64,000 nucleotides of DNA from Solirubrobacterales bacterium. GTDB taxonomy: Bacteria; Actinomycetota; Thermoleophilia; Solirubrobacterales; Solirubrobacteraceae. Below, in pieces: positions 9,041-17,032 of the stretch. The position numbers and the translations under genes were made by a program. The stretch lies in NCBI GenBank assembly GCA_003132505.1, contig PKXY01000028.1, positions 138,291 through 202,290 on the forward strand, read 5' to 3'. How positions within the stretch are numbered: the stretch's first letter is position 1; each line of letters starts with the position of its first letter. Below the pieces are notes generated by a model. That model saw only the letters and a program-made list of their open reading frames with translations. It ran no database searches and was not told the origin of the DNA.

Positions 9041-9256
9041 CTAGCGAGGACGCCGCGGCACGCGCTCCAGCGCGAGCGCGCAGGTCGGACATGCGGCAAC
9101 GGCGCGTCTCGCATGCGCTTCGAGCTCTGGCGGGATCGGGCGTGGATCGAGGATCGGATAGCCCCACTCGTCGAGGGCGATCAGCTCCGGGAAAAGCTCC
9201 GCGCACATGCCGTGCGCGTCGCATTTGATCCAGTTGATGCGTAGCTCTAGAGGCAC
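9041..9256 (-). CDS. Small single-cluster ferredoxin
   Basis: This is a 71-residue soluble electron carrier. Cys12 and Cys18 (KCDAHGMCAELF) and Cys56-Pro (AACPTCAL) give the C-x5-C...CP pattern of bacterial [3Fe-4S] or single-cluster ferredoxins; Cys59 is additional. The central region is acidic (PELIALDEWGYPILDP). It begins 3 bases after the stop of the NuoF-like gene, so the two should be co-expressed. The likely role is to pass electrons to or from that flavoprotein. Related ferredoxins often serve cytochromes P450, but no P450 gene is seen here. Confidence 0.85.
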   Translation of the reverse strand: MPLELRINWIKCDAHGMCAELFPELIALDEWGYPILDPRPIPPELEAHARRAVAACPTCALALERVPRRPR

Positions 9257-9259
9257 TGA

Positions 9260-10546
9260 TCAGGCTGCGAAGCGTCGCGCGAGTGGGCTGGAGACGGGGA
9301 GGATGCGCCGTCGCGCGCATCCGTCGCAGATTCCGTGGCGGGCGTGATCGGCGAACTCCTCGGCGAACAGGCTGAGTGCGCTCGCGACGAGCTGGGCCAC
9401 ACCGTCGGGGTGCCCGCACGCCCCGCGGCCGCGGACCAGCGATGCCCAGCGCGCGAGTTGCTCCAGTGGAGCATCACCGGCGGTGCCGTGCTGGACGCCT
9501 TGCAGGGTCGCGGCGATCGCCGCGAGTCCGTTGATGCATGGCCCGCACTGTCCGGCGCTCTCCCCAGCCAGCCAGTCTGCGACGTGCGCCAGCTCCGCCA
9601 CGACGCATGCTGAGGTCGGGAGGGCGACGACGATTCCGGCACCCAACGTGGCGCCGCTCGCCGCGAGCTGCGTGTCACTTAGGCCCAGCTGCAGGCCGAG
9701 CTCGGGATGGACCCATGTGCCCGCGTAGCCGCCGAGCAGGAATGCCTGCACCCGCGTGGTGACGCCGCCTGCGGCGCTGATGAGTGCGCTGAGCGGCGCC
9801 CCGCTCTCGATCTCATAGACGCCTGGATAGGCGATCGCGCCGCTGACACTGACGAGCCTCGAGCCCGGCTCCTCCGTCGTGCCGAGTTCGCGAAACCACG
9901 CCGCACCGTGACGCGCGATCAGCGCGATGTGGGCCAGCGTCTCGACGTTGTCCACGAGGGTCGGTCGTCCCCCGACGCCGCGTTCGAACACTCGCGGCGG
10001 AATCGCCGTCGGCTTGGCCGGGCCGCCGTTGAGGAAGTTGACGAGCGCATTCTCCTGGCCGCTCACATAACCGTGCGGGACGATTACAACGCGAACTCGC
10101 GGGCTGCCGCTCCTCAGATCGTGGCGCTCGGACAACGCGACCTCGACTGCGCGCTCGGCGTGCGTCGCGTGTTCGCCGACGGCGATCACGATGTCGCGCG
10201 CACCGACAGCACGGGCAGCCAGCAGCGCCCCATCGATCAGGAGGTGCGGCAGGCGCTCGAGGAGCAGGCGGTCCTTACTGCTCGCCGGGTCGCCCTCGCA
10301 GCCGTTGGCAACCACAACTGCGCGACCGCGCGCGCGAGCGACAGCTCGCAGCTTGATCGCGGTCGGGAACCCCGCGCCTCCTTGGCCTCGCAGGCCGGAC
10401 TCGGTGAGTTCCAAGTCGAGCGCGTTGTCATGGCGGCTGCGCGAGAGGACGGGCATAGCGCCGTGGATCGCCTCGTGCTGGGCAAAGCTGATGAAGCCGT
10501 TCGCCGGTACTCCGGTGAGGATTCGCGGCAGAGTCGCGGTGCTCAT
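9260..10546 (-). CDS. NuoF-like NADH-binding flavoprotein with SLBB and Fe-S domain
   Basis: This is a stand-alone relative of the 51-kDa complex I subunit, which takes electrons from NAD(P)H to FMN and then to a [4Fe-4S] cluster. The FMN loop GLRGQGGAGFP is at residues 51-61. NGCEGDPASS follows near 81-90, the SLBB domain is near 230-290, and a C-terminal Fe-S domain contains Cys334, Cys337 and Cys377. Canonical NuoF has a Cys three residues before Cys334; here it is Ala331. An extra CxxC (407/410) sits near the C-terminus. No other complex I genes are adjacent. It overlaps the cytochrome-like gene upstream by ATGA and is followed by a ferredoxin gene. Confidence 0.85.
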   Translation of the reverse strand: MSTATLPRILTGVPANGFISFAQHEAIHGAMPVLSRSRHDNALDLELTESGLRGQGGAGFPTAIKLRAVARARGRAVVVANGCEGDPASSKDRLLLERLPHLLIDGALLAARAVGARDIVIAVGEHATHAERAVEVALSERHDLRSGSPRVRVVIVPHGYVSGQENALVNFLNGGPAKPTAIPPRVFERGVGGRPTLVDNVETLAHIALIARHGAAWFRELGTTEEPGSRLVSVSGAIAYPGVYEIESGAPLSALISAAGGVTTRVQAFLLGGYAGTWVHPELGLQLGLSDTQLAASGATLGAGIVVALPTSACVVAELAHVADWLAGESAGQCGPCINGLAAIAATLQGVQHGTAGDAPLEQLARWASLVRGRGACGHPDGVAQLVASALSLFAEEFADHARHGICDGCARRRILPVSSPLARRFAA

Positions 10547-11304
10547 CAGGCAGGCCGCTTCGAGTACACGCTGGCGCTGTCTTGTCTCGGCACGGGAACT
10601 CTTTCCTTCGATGGCGAGGAGCCGAGCGCCTGCGCCGGCGTTCCCGAGCGCTCCGCCCAGTCGTGACCGAGCGGGCCCTGGGGCAGCCAGAGCGCCAGGC
10701 CGCCCGCAAACACGACGGCGCCACCGAGCGCTGCGAGACGGAGTCCGAGCCTACTCGGCCACCCCACGATCGCCCGCGCACAGACGGCAACGAGGACCAC
10801 GGCGAGGCACGCGAGGCTGATCGCGAGCATCCACGTGCTCTTGACGTCGCTCCCGGTGCCGAGGGTGTGTAACAGCGCGATCGGCCAGCAGGCGTACGCA
10901 AGCCAGTGCGTCGCGCGCCAGGTGCGATGACCGACGAACCGACGGGCGATGCTGGTCAGCACGAGCGCGACCAGGAGATCGAAGGCAACTGCACCGAGTC
11001 CGAGCCAGAACGGGCGGTAGCTGCCCACGAATGGCACGACAGCGTCGATCAGCGTGATCGAGACGAACGTATCGAGTACGGCGGTCACGATGTGCACGGC
11101 GAGAAAGACAACTGCGAGTAACGATGTGCTGCGGTGAGCGCCATCGATGAGGAAACGCGGCACGCGCTTGGTGGCGATGCGACCGACGTCGAGCACCCCA
11201 AGCGCGACGCTCGCAGTTAGCAACATCAGCGCGACGCTGCCGGTTGAGCGCGTGACGTACCAATAAACGCTCGGGCCGACTGTCACGCCCAGTGGGTCGC
11301 TCAT
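10546..11304 (-). CDS. Ferric-reductase-like transmembrane protein (putative di-haem b)
   Basis: This is a membrane electron-transfer protein of about six helices. Histidines fall in two helix pairs: one in DGAHRST and FLAVHIV, the other in RATHWLAY and LLHTLGTGSD. This is the bis-histidine b-haem pattern of the ferric-reductase/NOX transmembrane domain. The ATG at 11304 (MSDPLG) was chosen; the frame is open 20 codons further upstream. There is no FAD/NADPH domain, so reducing power probably comes from the NuoF-like partner, whose ATG overlaps this stop. The proline- and serine-rich C-terminal tail has no recognisable function. Confidence 0.8.
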   Translation of the reverse strand: MSDPLGVTVGPSVYWYVTRSTGSVALMLLTASVALGVLDVGRIATKRVPRFLIDGAHRSTSLLAVVFLAVHIVTAVLDTFVSITLIDAVVPFVGSYRPFWLGLGAVAFDLLVALVLTSIARRFVGHRTWRATHWLAYACWPIALLHTLGTGSDVKSTWMLAISLACLAVVLVAVCARAIVGWPSRLGLRLAALGGAVVFAGGLALWLPQGPLGHDWAERSGTPAQALGSSPSKERVPVPRQDSASVYSKRPA

Positions 11305-11390
11305 GCGGCGCGGCCGCCGCTCTCCTCGCCCGACCCGAGTCCAGCCGGCGGGCGGGAGCAGCATGGCGGTGGCGTGTTCGGACCCATTCG

Positions 11391-11822
11391 CTAGGACACT
11401 CTGGTGACGACAGGGGTTTGCGCCACGACCGGGGTTTGCACCGCTGGTTGGGAGGCCGGCGCCGCCTGTTGCGTCCCGGCCGTGGCAGGCGATGTGGTGG
11501 CGGAGCTCGACGATGGCGTGGGCGCCTGGACGGTCGGTGTCGCCGTCGGCGTCGTCGTCGTGGCGGCCGTCTGCGGGGCGTGGCTTCGTGACCGCCGCGG
11601 AGCGGCGGCGGAGCTACGTCGGTGACGGGGTCGGGTCGTCAGGCCCTGGTCCGTCAAGGATGCGGAGTTGGCTGGCCGGGTAACGGAACGCCCTGGGAAG
11701 GCGTGCTGGGCGACGTCCGCCAGCAGTACTGTCAGCACGACGGTCGAGGCGATCAGCCAGCGGTCTACGCGCCGCATCCGAGCAAGAGCGATGTCACGAC
11801 GATGCGGCGAGTGCCGGCGCAT
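11391..11822 (-). CDS. Single-pass anchored, low-complexity Thr/Pro/Ala-rich protein
   Basis: The protein has a signal-anchor helix (VDRWLIASTVVLTVLLADVA) near the N-terminus and about 100 residues of extracytoplasmic low-complexity sequence rich in Thr, Ala, Pro, Ser and Gln. The sequence ends in a repeated QTPVVAQTPVVTRV. The ATG at 11822 lies 6 bases after the upstream stop; an internal ATG at 11777 starts right at the anchor and is equally possible. It lies between two haem-type membrane proteins and probably belongs to their operon as a spacer or scaffold. No family is recognised. Confidence 0.55.
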   Translation of the reverse strand: MRRHSPHRRDIALARMRRVDRWLIASTVVLTVLLADVAQHAFPGRSVTRPANSASLTDQGLTTRPRHRRSSAAAPRRSRSHAPQTAATTTTPTATPTVQAPTPSSSSATTSPATAGTQQAAPASQPAVQTPVVAQTPVVTRVS

Positions 11823-11828
11823 CAGGAG

Positions 11829-12524
11829 CTATGGACCGAATTGGTGGACGGACTCGGCGCTGACCCATGCCGCGAAGTCCGGCAGTAGTAGTAGCGCGAG
11901 AACGACCCCGCCGACGAGACCGCCGGCAAGCGCGATCCCGCGGCCGAGGCCCCCGTTCCGGTCGCCGCCTGAGAGCGAGCCGGCAGCTCCTCGCGGGCTG
12001 CGAGCCAGCAAATCGCTCATCTCCGGAATGTGTCCGAGGACGTGCACGGCGGTGACGGCAGCCCAAACGAAAAAGCTCGCCTTGTGGATCAGTTTGAGCG
12101 AGCCGCGGTCGCCCGGGCCAACGACCAGAAGCGCGACTCCGCTGGCTAGTACGACCAGCGTCGAGAGGATCACGAACGGTGCCAGTCCGCGCAGAGGCAG
12201 AGGCGGGGGACCTTTGCGCCTGTAGGGCGGATTGGATGTGTAGTAACGCACGAACCGGTACCCGGTGCTGCCCAGCTTGACCAACACCGGACCAATCAGC
12301 AGCAGCCCTACGAACAGATGCACCGAGATCAGCTGGTGCATGCGCAGGATCGTCACGCCGATCACCGCGAGCAGCACGATCAAGATCGCACCAGTCATCG
12401 CGGTCAATCGACCGTTGCCCTCGACCCCGCCGCCCAGAAGCCGCGATGGCCCGCTCGGGCCACCCTTGCCGCCAGCGTCGTGGAGTTCATCGGCGACGAG
12501 CGCCTTGCCTTGCTCGGCGGCCAT
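11829..12524 (-). CDS. Cytochrome b561-like membrane protein
   Basis: Four to five helices carry paired histidines: RMHQLISVHLFVG on one helix and LIHKASFFVW plus AVHVLGHIPEM on two later helices. This resembles the haem ligands of b561/DUF4405-type membrane cytochromes. The ATG at 12524 (MAAEQGKAL) was chosen because the sequence upstream of it is of poor quality; the frame itself is open to 12632. The C-terminus ends in a final helix near GGLVGGVVLALLLLPDF. It is divergent from the two-component regulator gene, so the 150-bp gap between them may be that regulator's target. Confidence 0.65.
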   Translation of the reverse strand: MAAEQGKALVADELHDAGGKGGPSGPSRLLGGGVEGNGRLTAMTGAILIVLLAVIGVTILRMHQLISVHLFVGLLLIGPVLVKLGSTGYRFVRYYTSNPPYRRKGPPPLPLRGLAPFVILSTLVVLASGVALLVVGPGDRGSLKLIHKASFFVWAAVTAVHVLGHIPEMSDLLARSPRGAAGSLSGGDRNGGLGRGIALAGGLVGGVVLALLLLPDFAAWVSAESVHQFGP

Positions 12525-12673
12525 CAGACGAGTGTTTGGGCGCCGACTAAAGAAGCGCTCAGAGCAGCATGAGAATCTTCTTGTCCAGCCGCCCGGCGCC
12601 GCGGCCGGGCCGGGCGCGGCGCCTATGATCAATCAATGATGCTGGGCAGGCCGCACGGCCCGGGCAGGCAGGC

Positions 12674-13354
12674 GTGCCCGAGCTGATCCTCGTGATCGAG
12701 GATGAGGCCGCGATCGTTGACTTTGTCGAGCGGGGCCTGCGCGGCGAGGGATTTACCGTCGCGTCCGCGAGCGACGGAATCGACGGTACCGCAAAGGCAC
12801 TGGACGACCGCGTCGATCTCGTCGTACTCGACATGATGCTCCCGGGACGCAGTGGCTCGGAGGTGCTCGCGACGATCCGTGACGCGCGACCGACCTTGCC
12901 GGTGATCGTGCTGACAGCGCGCGGAGAGGTCGAGGATCGGGTTGCTGGCCTCGAAGCCGGAGCGGTCGACTATCTCGTCAAGCCGTTCGCGCTCGCCGAG
13001 CTGGTGGCACGGATCAAGGCGCAGTTACGCGTCGCGCTGCAGGCGCCCACCACGACCGCCCGCTCCGGCGACATCGAGCTCAACCTGATCACGCGCGAGG
13101 TCCGCCGAGGCGACCTGCAGGTGCGTCTCTCAACTATCGAGTTCGAGCTGCTCACCTATTTCGTCCACAACCGTGGCCGTGTGCTCTCGCGCGCGGAGCT
13201 GCTCAATACGGTGTGGGGCTACGACCACGACCCGGGCACCAACGTCGTCGATGTGTACGTTGGCTACCTGCGGCGCAAACTCAGCCAGGGGGAACGGCGC
13301 GCGCCGATCACGACGATTCGGTCTGTCGGCTACCGCCTCGACGATGCGGATTAG
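12674..13354 (+). CDS. OmpR/PhoB-family response regulator
   Basis: This is a transcription factor with a receiver domain (residues 1-115) and a winged-helix DNA-binding domain. The phospho-acceptor is Asp53 (LVVLDMMLPGRSG), with the acidic pocket at ILVIEDE, the switch Thr in VLTARGE and Lys in YLVKPF. The effector domain shows FELLTYFVHNRGRVLSRAELL and the RSVGYRLDD wing. A GTG start is used. It overlaps the histidine kinase gene by 11 bases. The likely target is the adjacent divergent cytochrome operon or its own operon. Confidence 0.92.
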   Translation: MPELILVIEDEAAIVDFVERGLRGEGFTVASASDGIDGTAKALDDRVDLVVLDMMLPGRSGSEVLATIRDARPTLPVIVLTARGEVEDRVAGLEAGAVDYLVKPFALAELVARIKAQLRVALQAPTTTARSGDIELNLITREVRRGDLQVRLSTIEFELLTYFVHNRGRVLSRAELLNTVWGYDHDPGTNVVDVYVGYLRRKLSQGERRAPITTIRSVGYRLDDAD

Positions 13355-14855
13355 CTCGCCGCTGCGCTCGAGCCTGCGCTGGCGACTCACAGCGTGGGTG
13401 GCCGGGGTGATCGTGCTCTCGGCCGCAATCACGTTTGCCGTCGTCTACCGCGACACCGACCAGCAGCTGCGAAGCCAGGTAAACCGCGACGTCGGCGGCG
13501 ACGCCAGCGAGCTCGCGCAGTCGCTGAGGTTGCTGAGCGGCGACAGCGCCCGCCAGATCGCTGCCGCGGCCGGAAGGTATGTCAACGCCCAGCCCTTCAG
13601 TGCCAGTTCGGCGTTGCTCTTCGTGCTCGTGCCCGGCGCACCGCCGCAGAGCAACCACCCGGAACTATTCGGCGTCGGTCATGCCGATGACGGTGAGACG
13701 GCCGCCCAGCAGGCGGCCGAGAACGCGCTCGGGCGAGCGCTCGCCTTGGCGCACCTCGGGTTCTCGACCCGCCTTGCTCCTGACGCCGGAGAGCTCCGCA
13801 TAACCGAGCGAGCAGTCCGCGTCGGCCGGCTCACGGTCATCGCCGGCGCCGGCGAGCCGCTCGAAACTGTGACTCGCGCCGAGCACGGACTCGCACGCGC
13901 GTTCGTCCTCGCCGGGGGCATCGCGCTCGTCCTGGCGCTGTTTGCTTCCTATCTCGCCGGTGCCCGCGTGTCGGCGCCGCTACGACGGATGGCGGCAGTC
14001 GCAGCTCGTGTTGATGCCGGGGACCTCCTGCCGCGGATGACGACGTCGCCAGGGCGCAACGACGAGGTCCGAACGCTTGCCGACGCCTTCAACCACATGC
14101 TCGACCGGCTCGCCGACGACATCGCAGCGCAGCGCGGCTTCATCGCCGATGCCTCCCACGAGCTGCGAACACCACTCACCGTGATTCGCGGTCAGCTCGA
14201 GGTTCTCGCCGCACAGCCGAATCCCTCAGGCGAGGAGGTGCGCCGGGTGGAGCGGCTCGTTGCCGCCGAGATCTCGCGCACGAGCCGACTCGTAGACGAC
14301 CTCCTGCTGCTCGCGCAGGCGGAGCGACCGGATTTCCTGCGAATCGACTCGATCGACCTTGAGCCCTACCTCAGCGATCTCTGGGACGGCTTGAGCCTCA
14401 CGGCAGAGCGCCGCTTCGAGCTGGGCGACGTGCCTCCAGGCTCCCTGCTCGCCGACCCCGACCGTCTTGCGCAGGCGCTGCGCAACCTCGCACGCAACGC
14501 GATCGAGCACACTCGCGACGGCAGCGGCCTCGTACGCCTTGACGTCACGTCTCTCGCGTCCGATCGCGTGCGCTTCAGCGTCAGCGACGACGGCGACGGG
14601 ATCCCCGCCGCCGAACGCGCGCGCGTGTTCGAGCGCTTCCATCGCACTGACCCCGCACGCACTCGGTCAGCCGGTGGCGCCGGCCTCGGGCTGGCGATCG
14701 TGCGCGCGATCGCCGAAGCGCACCGGGGCCACGTCGTCGCGCGCGAGACCGCCGACGGCCATGGGGCCCAGATCGATCTCGAGCTCCCGGGGTTCACGCC
14801 AGCGCCAGCCGCGCCACGAGCGCGCGAACGACGCGACCGCGCAGCGCGAGCGTAG
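13344..14855 (+). CDS. HAMP-containing sensor histidine kinase
   Basis: This is the partner kinase of the OmpR-type regulator. The ATG at 13344 lies inside the regulator's last codons; the longer open frame upstream is a shadow. Transmembrane helices are at about 15-36 and 186-206 and enclose a sensor domain of about 150 residues without cysteines or obvious ligand motifs. A HAMP domain follows, then the H-box with His272 (FIADASHELRTPL), an N-box (NLARNAIEHT), a G1 box (SDDGDGIP) and a G2 box (GGAGLGLAIV). It is complete at 503 residues. The signal is unknown; its place among redox genes suggests a redox or envelope cue. Confidence 0.9.
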   Translation: MRISSPLRSSLRWRLTAWVAGVIVLSAAITFAVVYRDTDQQLRSQVNRDVGGDASELAQSLRLLSGDSARQIAAAAGRYVNAQPFSASSALLFVLVPGAPPQSNHPELFGVGHADDGETAAQQAAENALGRALALAHLGFSTRLAPDAGELRITERAVRVGRLTVIAGAGEPLETVTRAEHGLARAFVLAGGIALVLALFASYLAGARVSAPLRRMAAVAARVDAGDLLPRMTTSPGRNDEVRTLADAFNHMLDRLADDIAAQRGFIADASHELRTPLTVIRGQLEVLAAQPNPSGEEVRRVERLVAAEISRTSRLVDDLLLLAQAERPDFLRIDSIDLEPYLSDLWDGLSLTAERRFELGDVPPGSLLADPDRLAQALRNLARNAIEHTRDGSGLVRLDVTSLASDRVRFSVSDDGDGIPAAERARVFERFHRTDPARTRSAGGAGLGLAIVRAIAEAHRGHVVARETADGHGAQIDLELPGFTPAPAAPRARERRDRAARA

Positions 14856-14913
14856 CGGTGGGCCGAACGACCCTCGAACGCGCCGACGGACTGCTCGAAC
14901 ATTGCGAGGACGA

Positions 14914-16131
14914 GTGATTGCCGACGCGGCTGCCAGTCACGGCGACGCGACGACGGCCTCGCCCCCGGTGGAAACGGCCTCCGAGCCGCCGACGGACAGC
15001 GCCGGTGATGAAGACCGCCTCACGAGCCCGGTCGAGCTGCTCTGGGACCTCGTCTTCGTGTTCGCCATTACGCAGGTCACGACGCTGCTCTCACGCGACC
15101 TCTCGTGGGCCGGCCTTGGCCGCTCGATGCTGGTGCTCGCTCTCGTCTGGTGGGCGTGGTCGGCCTTCGTGTGGGCGGTAAACGCGCAAGACGCTGACTC
15201 GCCGACGCTCCGCGCAGCGCTGCTCCTCTCAACGCTGCTGATCTTCATCGTCGGTCTTGCGATCCCGCGCGCGTTCGGCAGCGCCGCAGTCCTGTTCGCC
15301 ACGACCTACGCTGCTGTGCGCTTCGTACATCTGGCGCTGTACGCCGACGCCTCACGCCGTGGCAACGCCTCAAGGTCGGCGATTGCGGGCTTCGCAGTCA
15401 CCGTCAGCGCGGGCATGGCGCTCCTGATCGTCGGATCGCTGCTCGGCGGAACCGCCCAGATCGCACTCTGGACCGCGGCAGCCGCGATCGACTACGCAGG
15501 CCCTGCCTGGCTGACCCGGGAACGCCTCCGCGGCATACAGCAGGTGGCGGTCGCGCATTTCTCCGAGCGGTATGGCCTGTTCATCATCATCTGCCTGGGC
15601 GAGTCGATCGTCGGCATCGGCCTCGGCGCCCGCAGTCGGACGATCTCGGCCGCGCTCGTCGCGAGCGTCACCGCAGGACTACTCATCACAATCGGCCTAT
15701 GGTGGACCTACTTCCACCGCTTCGCGGCCGCCGCCACGCAACGGCTCCGCACCCACGCCGACCCGGTACTCGCTGCGGCCGACGCCTACAGCTACCTGCA
15801 CCTCGTGCTCGTCGCCGGCATCATCGTGTTCGCGGTTGGCATGCGTGCGGCGGCCGGTCATCCCGCGCAGCCACTCGACGGCGGCGAGCGGCTGGCGCTG
15901 TGCGCCGGCGTCGCGCTGTATCTGATCGGGCACGTCGCAGTCCACCTGCGCATGCTCGGTAGCCTCGACTATGAGGGGCTCATCGGCGCAGCTGCGCTCC
16001 TCGCTGCCTGGGCACTCACCGGTCACGTTGCGGCCTGGTTCAACGCTTTGGCCGTTGCCGCGATCGTCGCCGTCCTGTGCGCACTCGAAATGCGCCCTGA
16101 TAGGCGCCAGCTCGCGGCGGCCGGCGAATGA
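14914..16131 (+). CDS. ltrA: Low temperature requirement protein A (LtrA) family membrane protein
   Basis: This is a polytopic membrane protein of about twelve helices and 405 residues. The family signature VELLWDLVFVFAITQVT is near the N-terminus. HFSERYGLFIIICLGESIVGIG is the conserved central motif, quoted here in part. The GTG at 14914 follows a GAGGA ribosome-binding site; the open frame extending back into the kinase gene is a shadow. The family was named from Listeria cold sensitivity, but its biochemical role is unknown. It sits just after the two-component genes and may be co-transcribed with them. Confidence 0.88.
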   Translation: MIADAAASHGDATTASPPVETASEPPTDSAGDEDRLTSPVELLWDLVFVFAITQVTTLLSRDLSWAGLGRSMLVLALVWWAWSAFVWAVNAQDADSPTLRAALLLSTLLIFIVGLAIPRAFGSAAVLFATTYAAVRFVHLALYADASRRGNASRSAIAGFAVTVSAGMALLIVGSLLGGTAQIALWTAAAAIDYAGPAWLTRERLRGIQQVAVAHFSERYGLFIIICLGESIVGIGLGARSRTISAALVASVTAGLLITIGLWWTYFHRFAAAATQRLRTHADPVLAAADAYSYLHLVLVAGIIVFAVGMRAAAGHPAQPLDGGERLALCAGVALYLIGHVAVHLRMLGSLDYEGLIGAAALLAAWALTGHVAAWFNALAVAAIVAVLCALEMRPDRRQLAAAGE

Positions 16132-16169
16132 CGGCGCAGCTGCCACAACAGCCAACTCTTCCTGCGCCA

Positions 16170-16187
16170 GCCGCCGGCTCAGGCGGC
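16170..16187. terminator. Hairpin between convergent genes
   Basis: GCCGCC-ggctca-GGCGGC forms a 6-bp GC stem at the junction of the convergent LtrA and DUF2294 genes, overlapping the DUF2294 stop. There is no T-tract, so termination is only inferred from position. Confidence 0.35.
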
Positions 16188-16571
16188 GCTGTCGCCGCTC
16201 GTCGTGCGGCCGTTCGTAGCGCCCGGTCCGAGGACGAACACCTCGACGGCGAGATCCGGGTCGATGTTGTTGGTGCTCATGAACCCGATGACCGGCCGGC
16301 CGGTCAGGCGCTCGATGTCATTGTCGAGCGATTCGTGCATCGCGCGCTGCAGGCTCTCGCGCAGCCTCAGCACGAGCTCCTGATCGCCGATTCGCACCAA
16401 CTCGCGCTCGGCCCGCGTCAGCGTGTCCTCGACCACGACGAAGATCGTGTCCGCTCCGAGTGTTGTTCTGGCTCGGCTAGGCCCGCGGCCGCTGACCTCA
16501 GCCATGCGTCGTACGACGGCATTCGAGATCGCGGTCGCCAGCTGGCCGCCGGTCAAGCGTTGCTCAAGCAA
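16179..16571 (-). CDS. DUF2294 domain protein
   Basis: The residues GRGPSRARTTLGADTIFVVV, RAERELVR and LTGRPVIGFMSTNNIDPDLAVEVFVL match the DUF2294 family, whose function is unsettled. The start was placed at the TTG at 16571: a GAGGGAG ribosome-binding site lies 5 bases upstream and the domain begins just after (LLEQRLTGGQLATAIS). The frame is open to 16787, with a GTG at 16655. The longer versions would translate a strong hairpin (16589-16613), which argues against them. The product is about 130 residues, cytoplasmic, with no cofactor motif. Confidence 0.75.
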   Translation of the reverse strand: MLEQRLTGGQLATAISNAVVRRMAEVSGRGPSRARTTLGADTIFVVVEDTLTRAERELVRIGDQELVLRLRESLQRAMHESLDNDIERLTGRPVIGFMSTNNIDPDLAVEVFVLGPGATNGRTTSGDSAA

Positions 16572-16588
16572 GGCTTCTCCCTCGTTGT

Positions 16589-16613
16589 CCTTCTGCCCAT
16601 AAAAGGCAGAAGG
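16589..16613. promoter_or_regulatory. 9-bp perfect hairpin in the leader of the DUF2294 gene
   Basis: CCTTCTGCC at 16589-16597 pairs exactly with GGCAGAAGG at 16605-16613 around a 7-base AT-rich loop. It ends 17 bases before the proposed TTG start at 16571 on the minus strand, next to the ribosome-binding site. It could be a leader attenuator or a protein-binding site. Confidence 0.45.
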
Positions 16614-16797
16614 CCCTGCGCTCGGAAAAAGCTCGTTCCGCGGTCGCTCCGTCACCGGCAGGCATCGTGGTTGGCGCTGCGGCTGGTGCGGTCGCCCGCG
16701 GCAACTGCGTCTTAGCGGTGGGGCAAGGCCGACTGCGTCTTTCACACTACACCCGCAGCCCAACCGGCGCGCATCGGCATGCGCCAATATTCACGCT

Positions 16798-17028
16798 ATG
16801 TCTGACGCTTCAAGCGATCCGCTTCGGCCCGGCGAACAGTGGCCTCGTGGCGATCGAGCGCGGCGAGCGAGGCGTCTGCGTCTGGGCATCACAGCCGGCG
16901 CCGTGGGCGTGCTGCTGATCTCCTGGAACGCGGTCGCGGTGCTCGGGAACAACGGCAAGGCGAGGCTCGGGAACGGACCGGGCGGTTCGATCGACATTAA
17001 TGCTCCGGTGACCACGCGGCAGTCCTGA
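16798..17028 (+). CDS. Small single-pass membrane protein
   Basis: The 76-residue product has a basic N-terminus (RARRARRLRLG), one transmembrane helix (ITAGAVGVLLISWNAVAVLG) and a short glycine-rich outer tail. Its stop is 4 bases before the start of the ferric-reductase-like gene, so the two are probably one operon. No family is recognised. Its position beside a haem-type membrane protein parallels the anchored protein at 11391-11822, which suggests a small accessory subunit. Confidence 0.6.
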   Translation: MSDASSDPLRPGEQWPRGDRARRARRLRLGITAGAVGVLLISWNAVAVLGNNGKARLGNGPGGSIDINAPVTTRQS

Positions 17029-17032
17029 CGCG

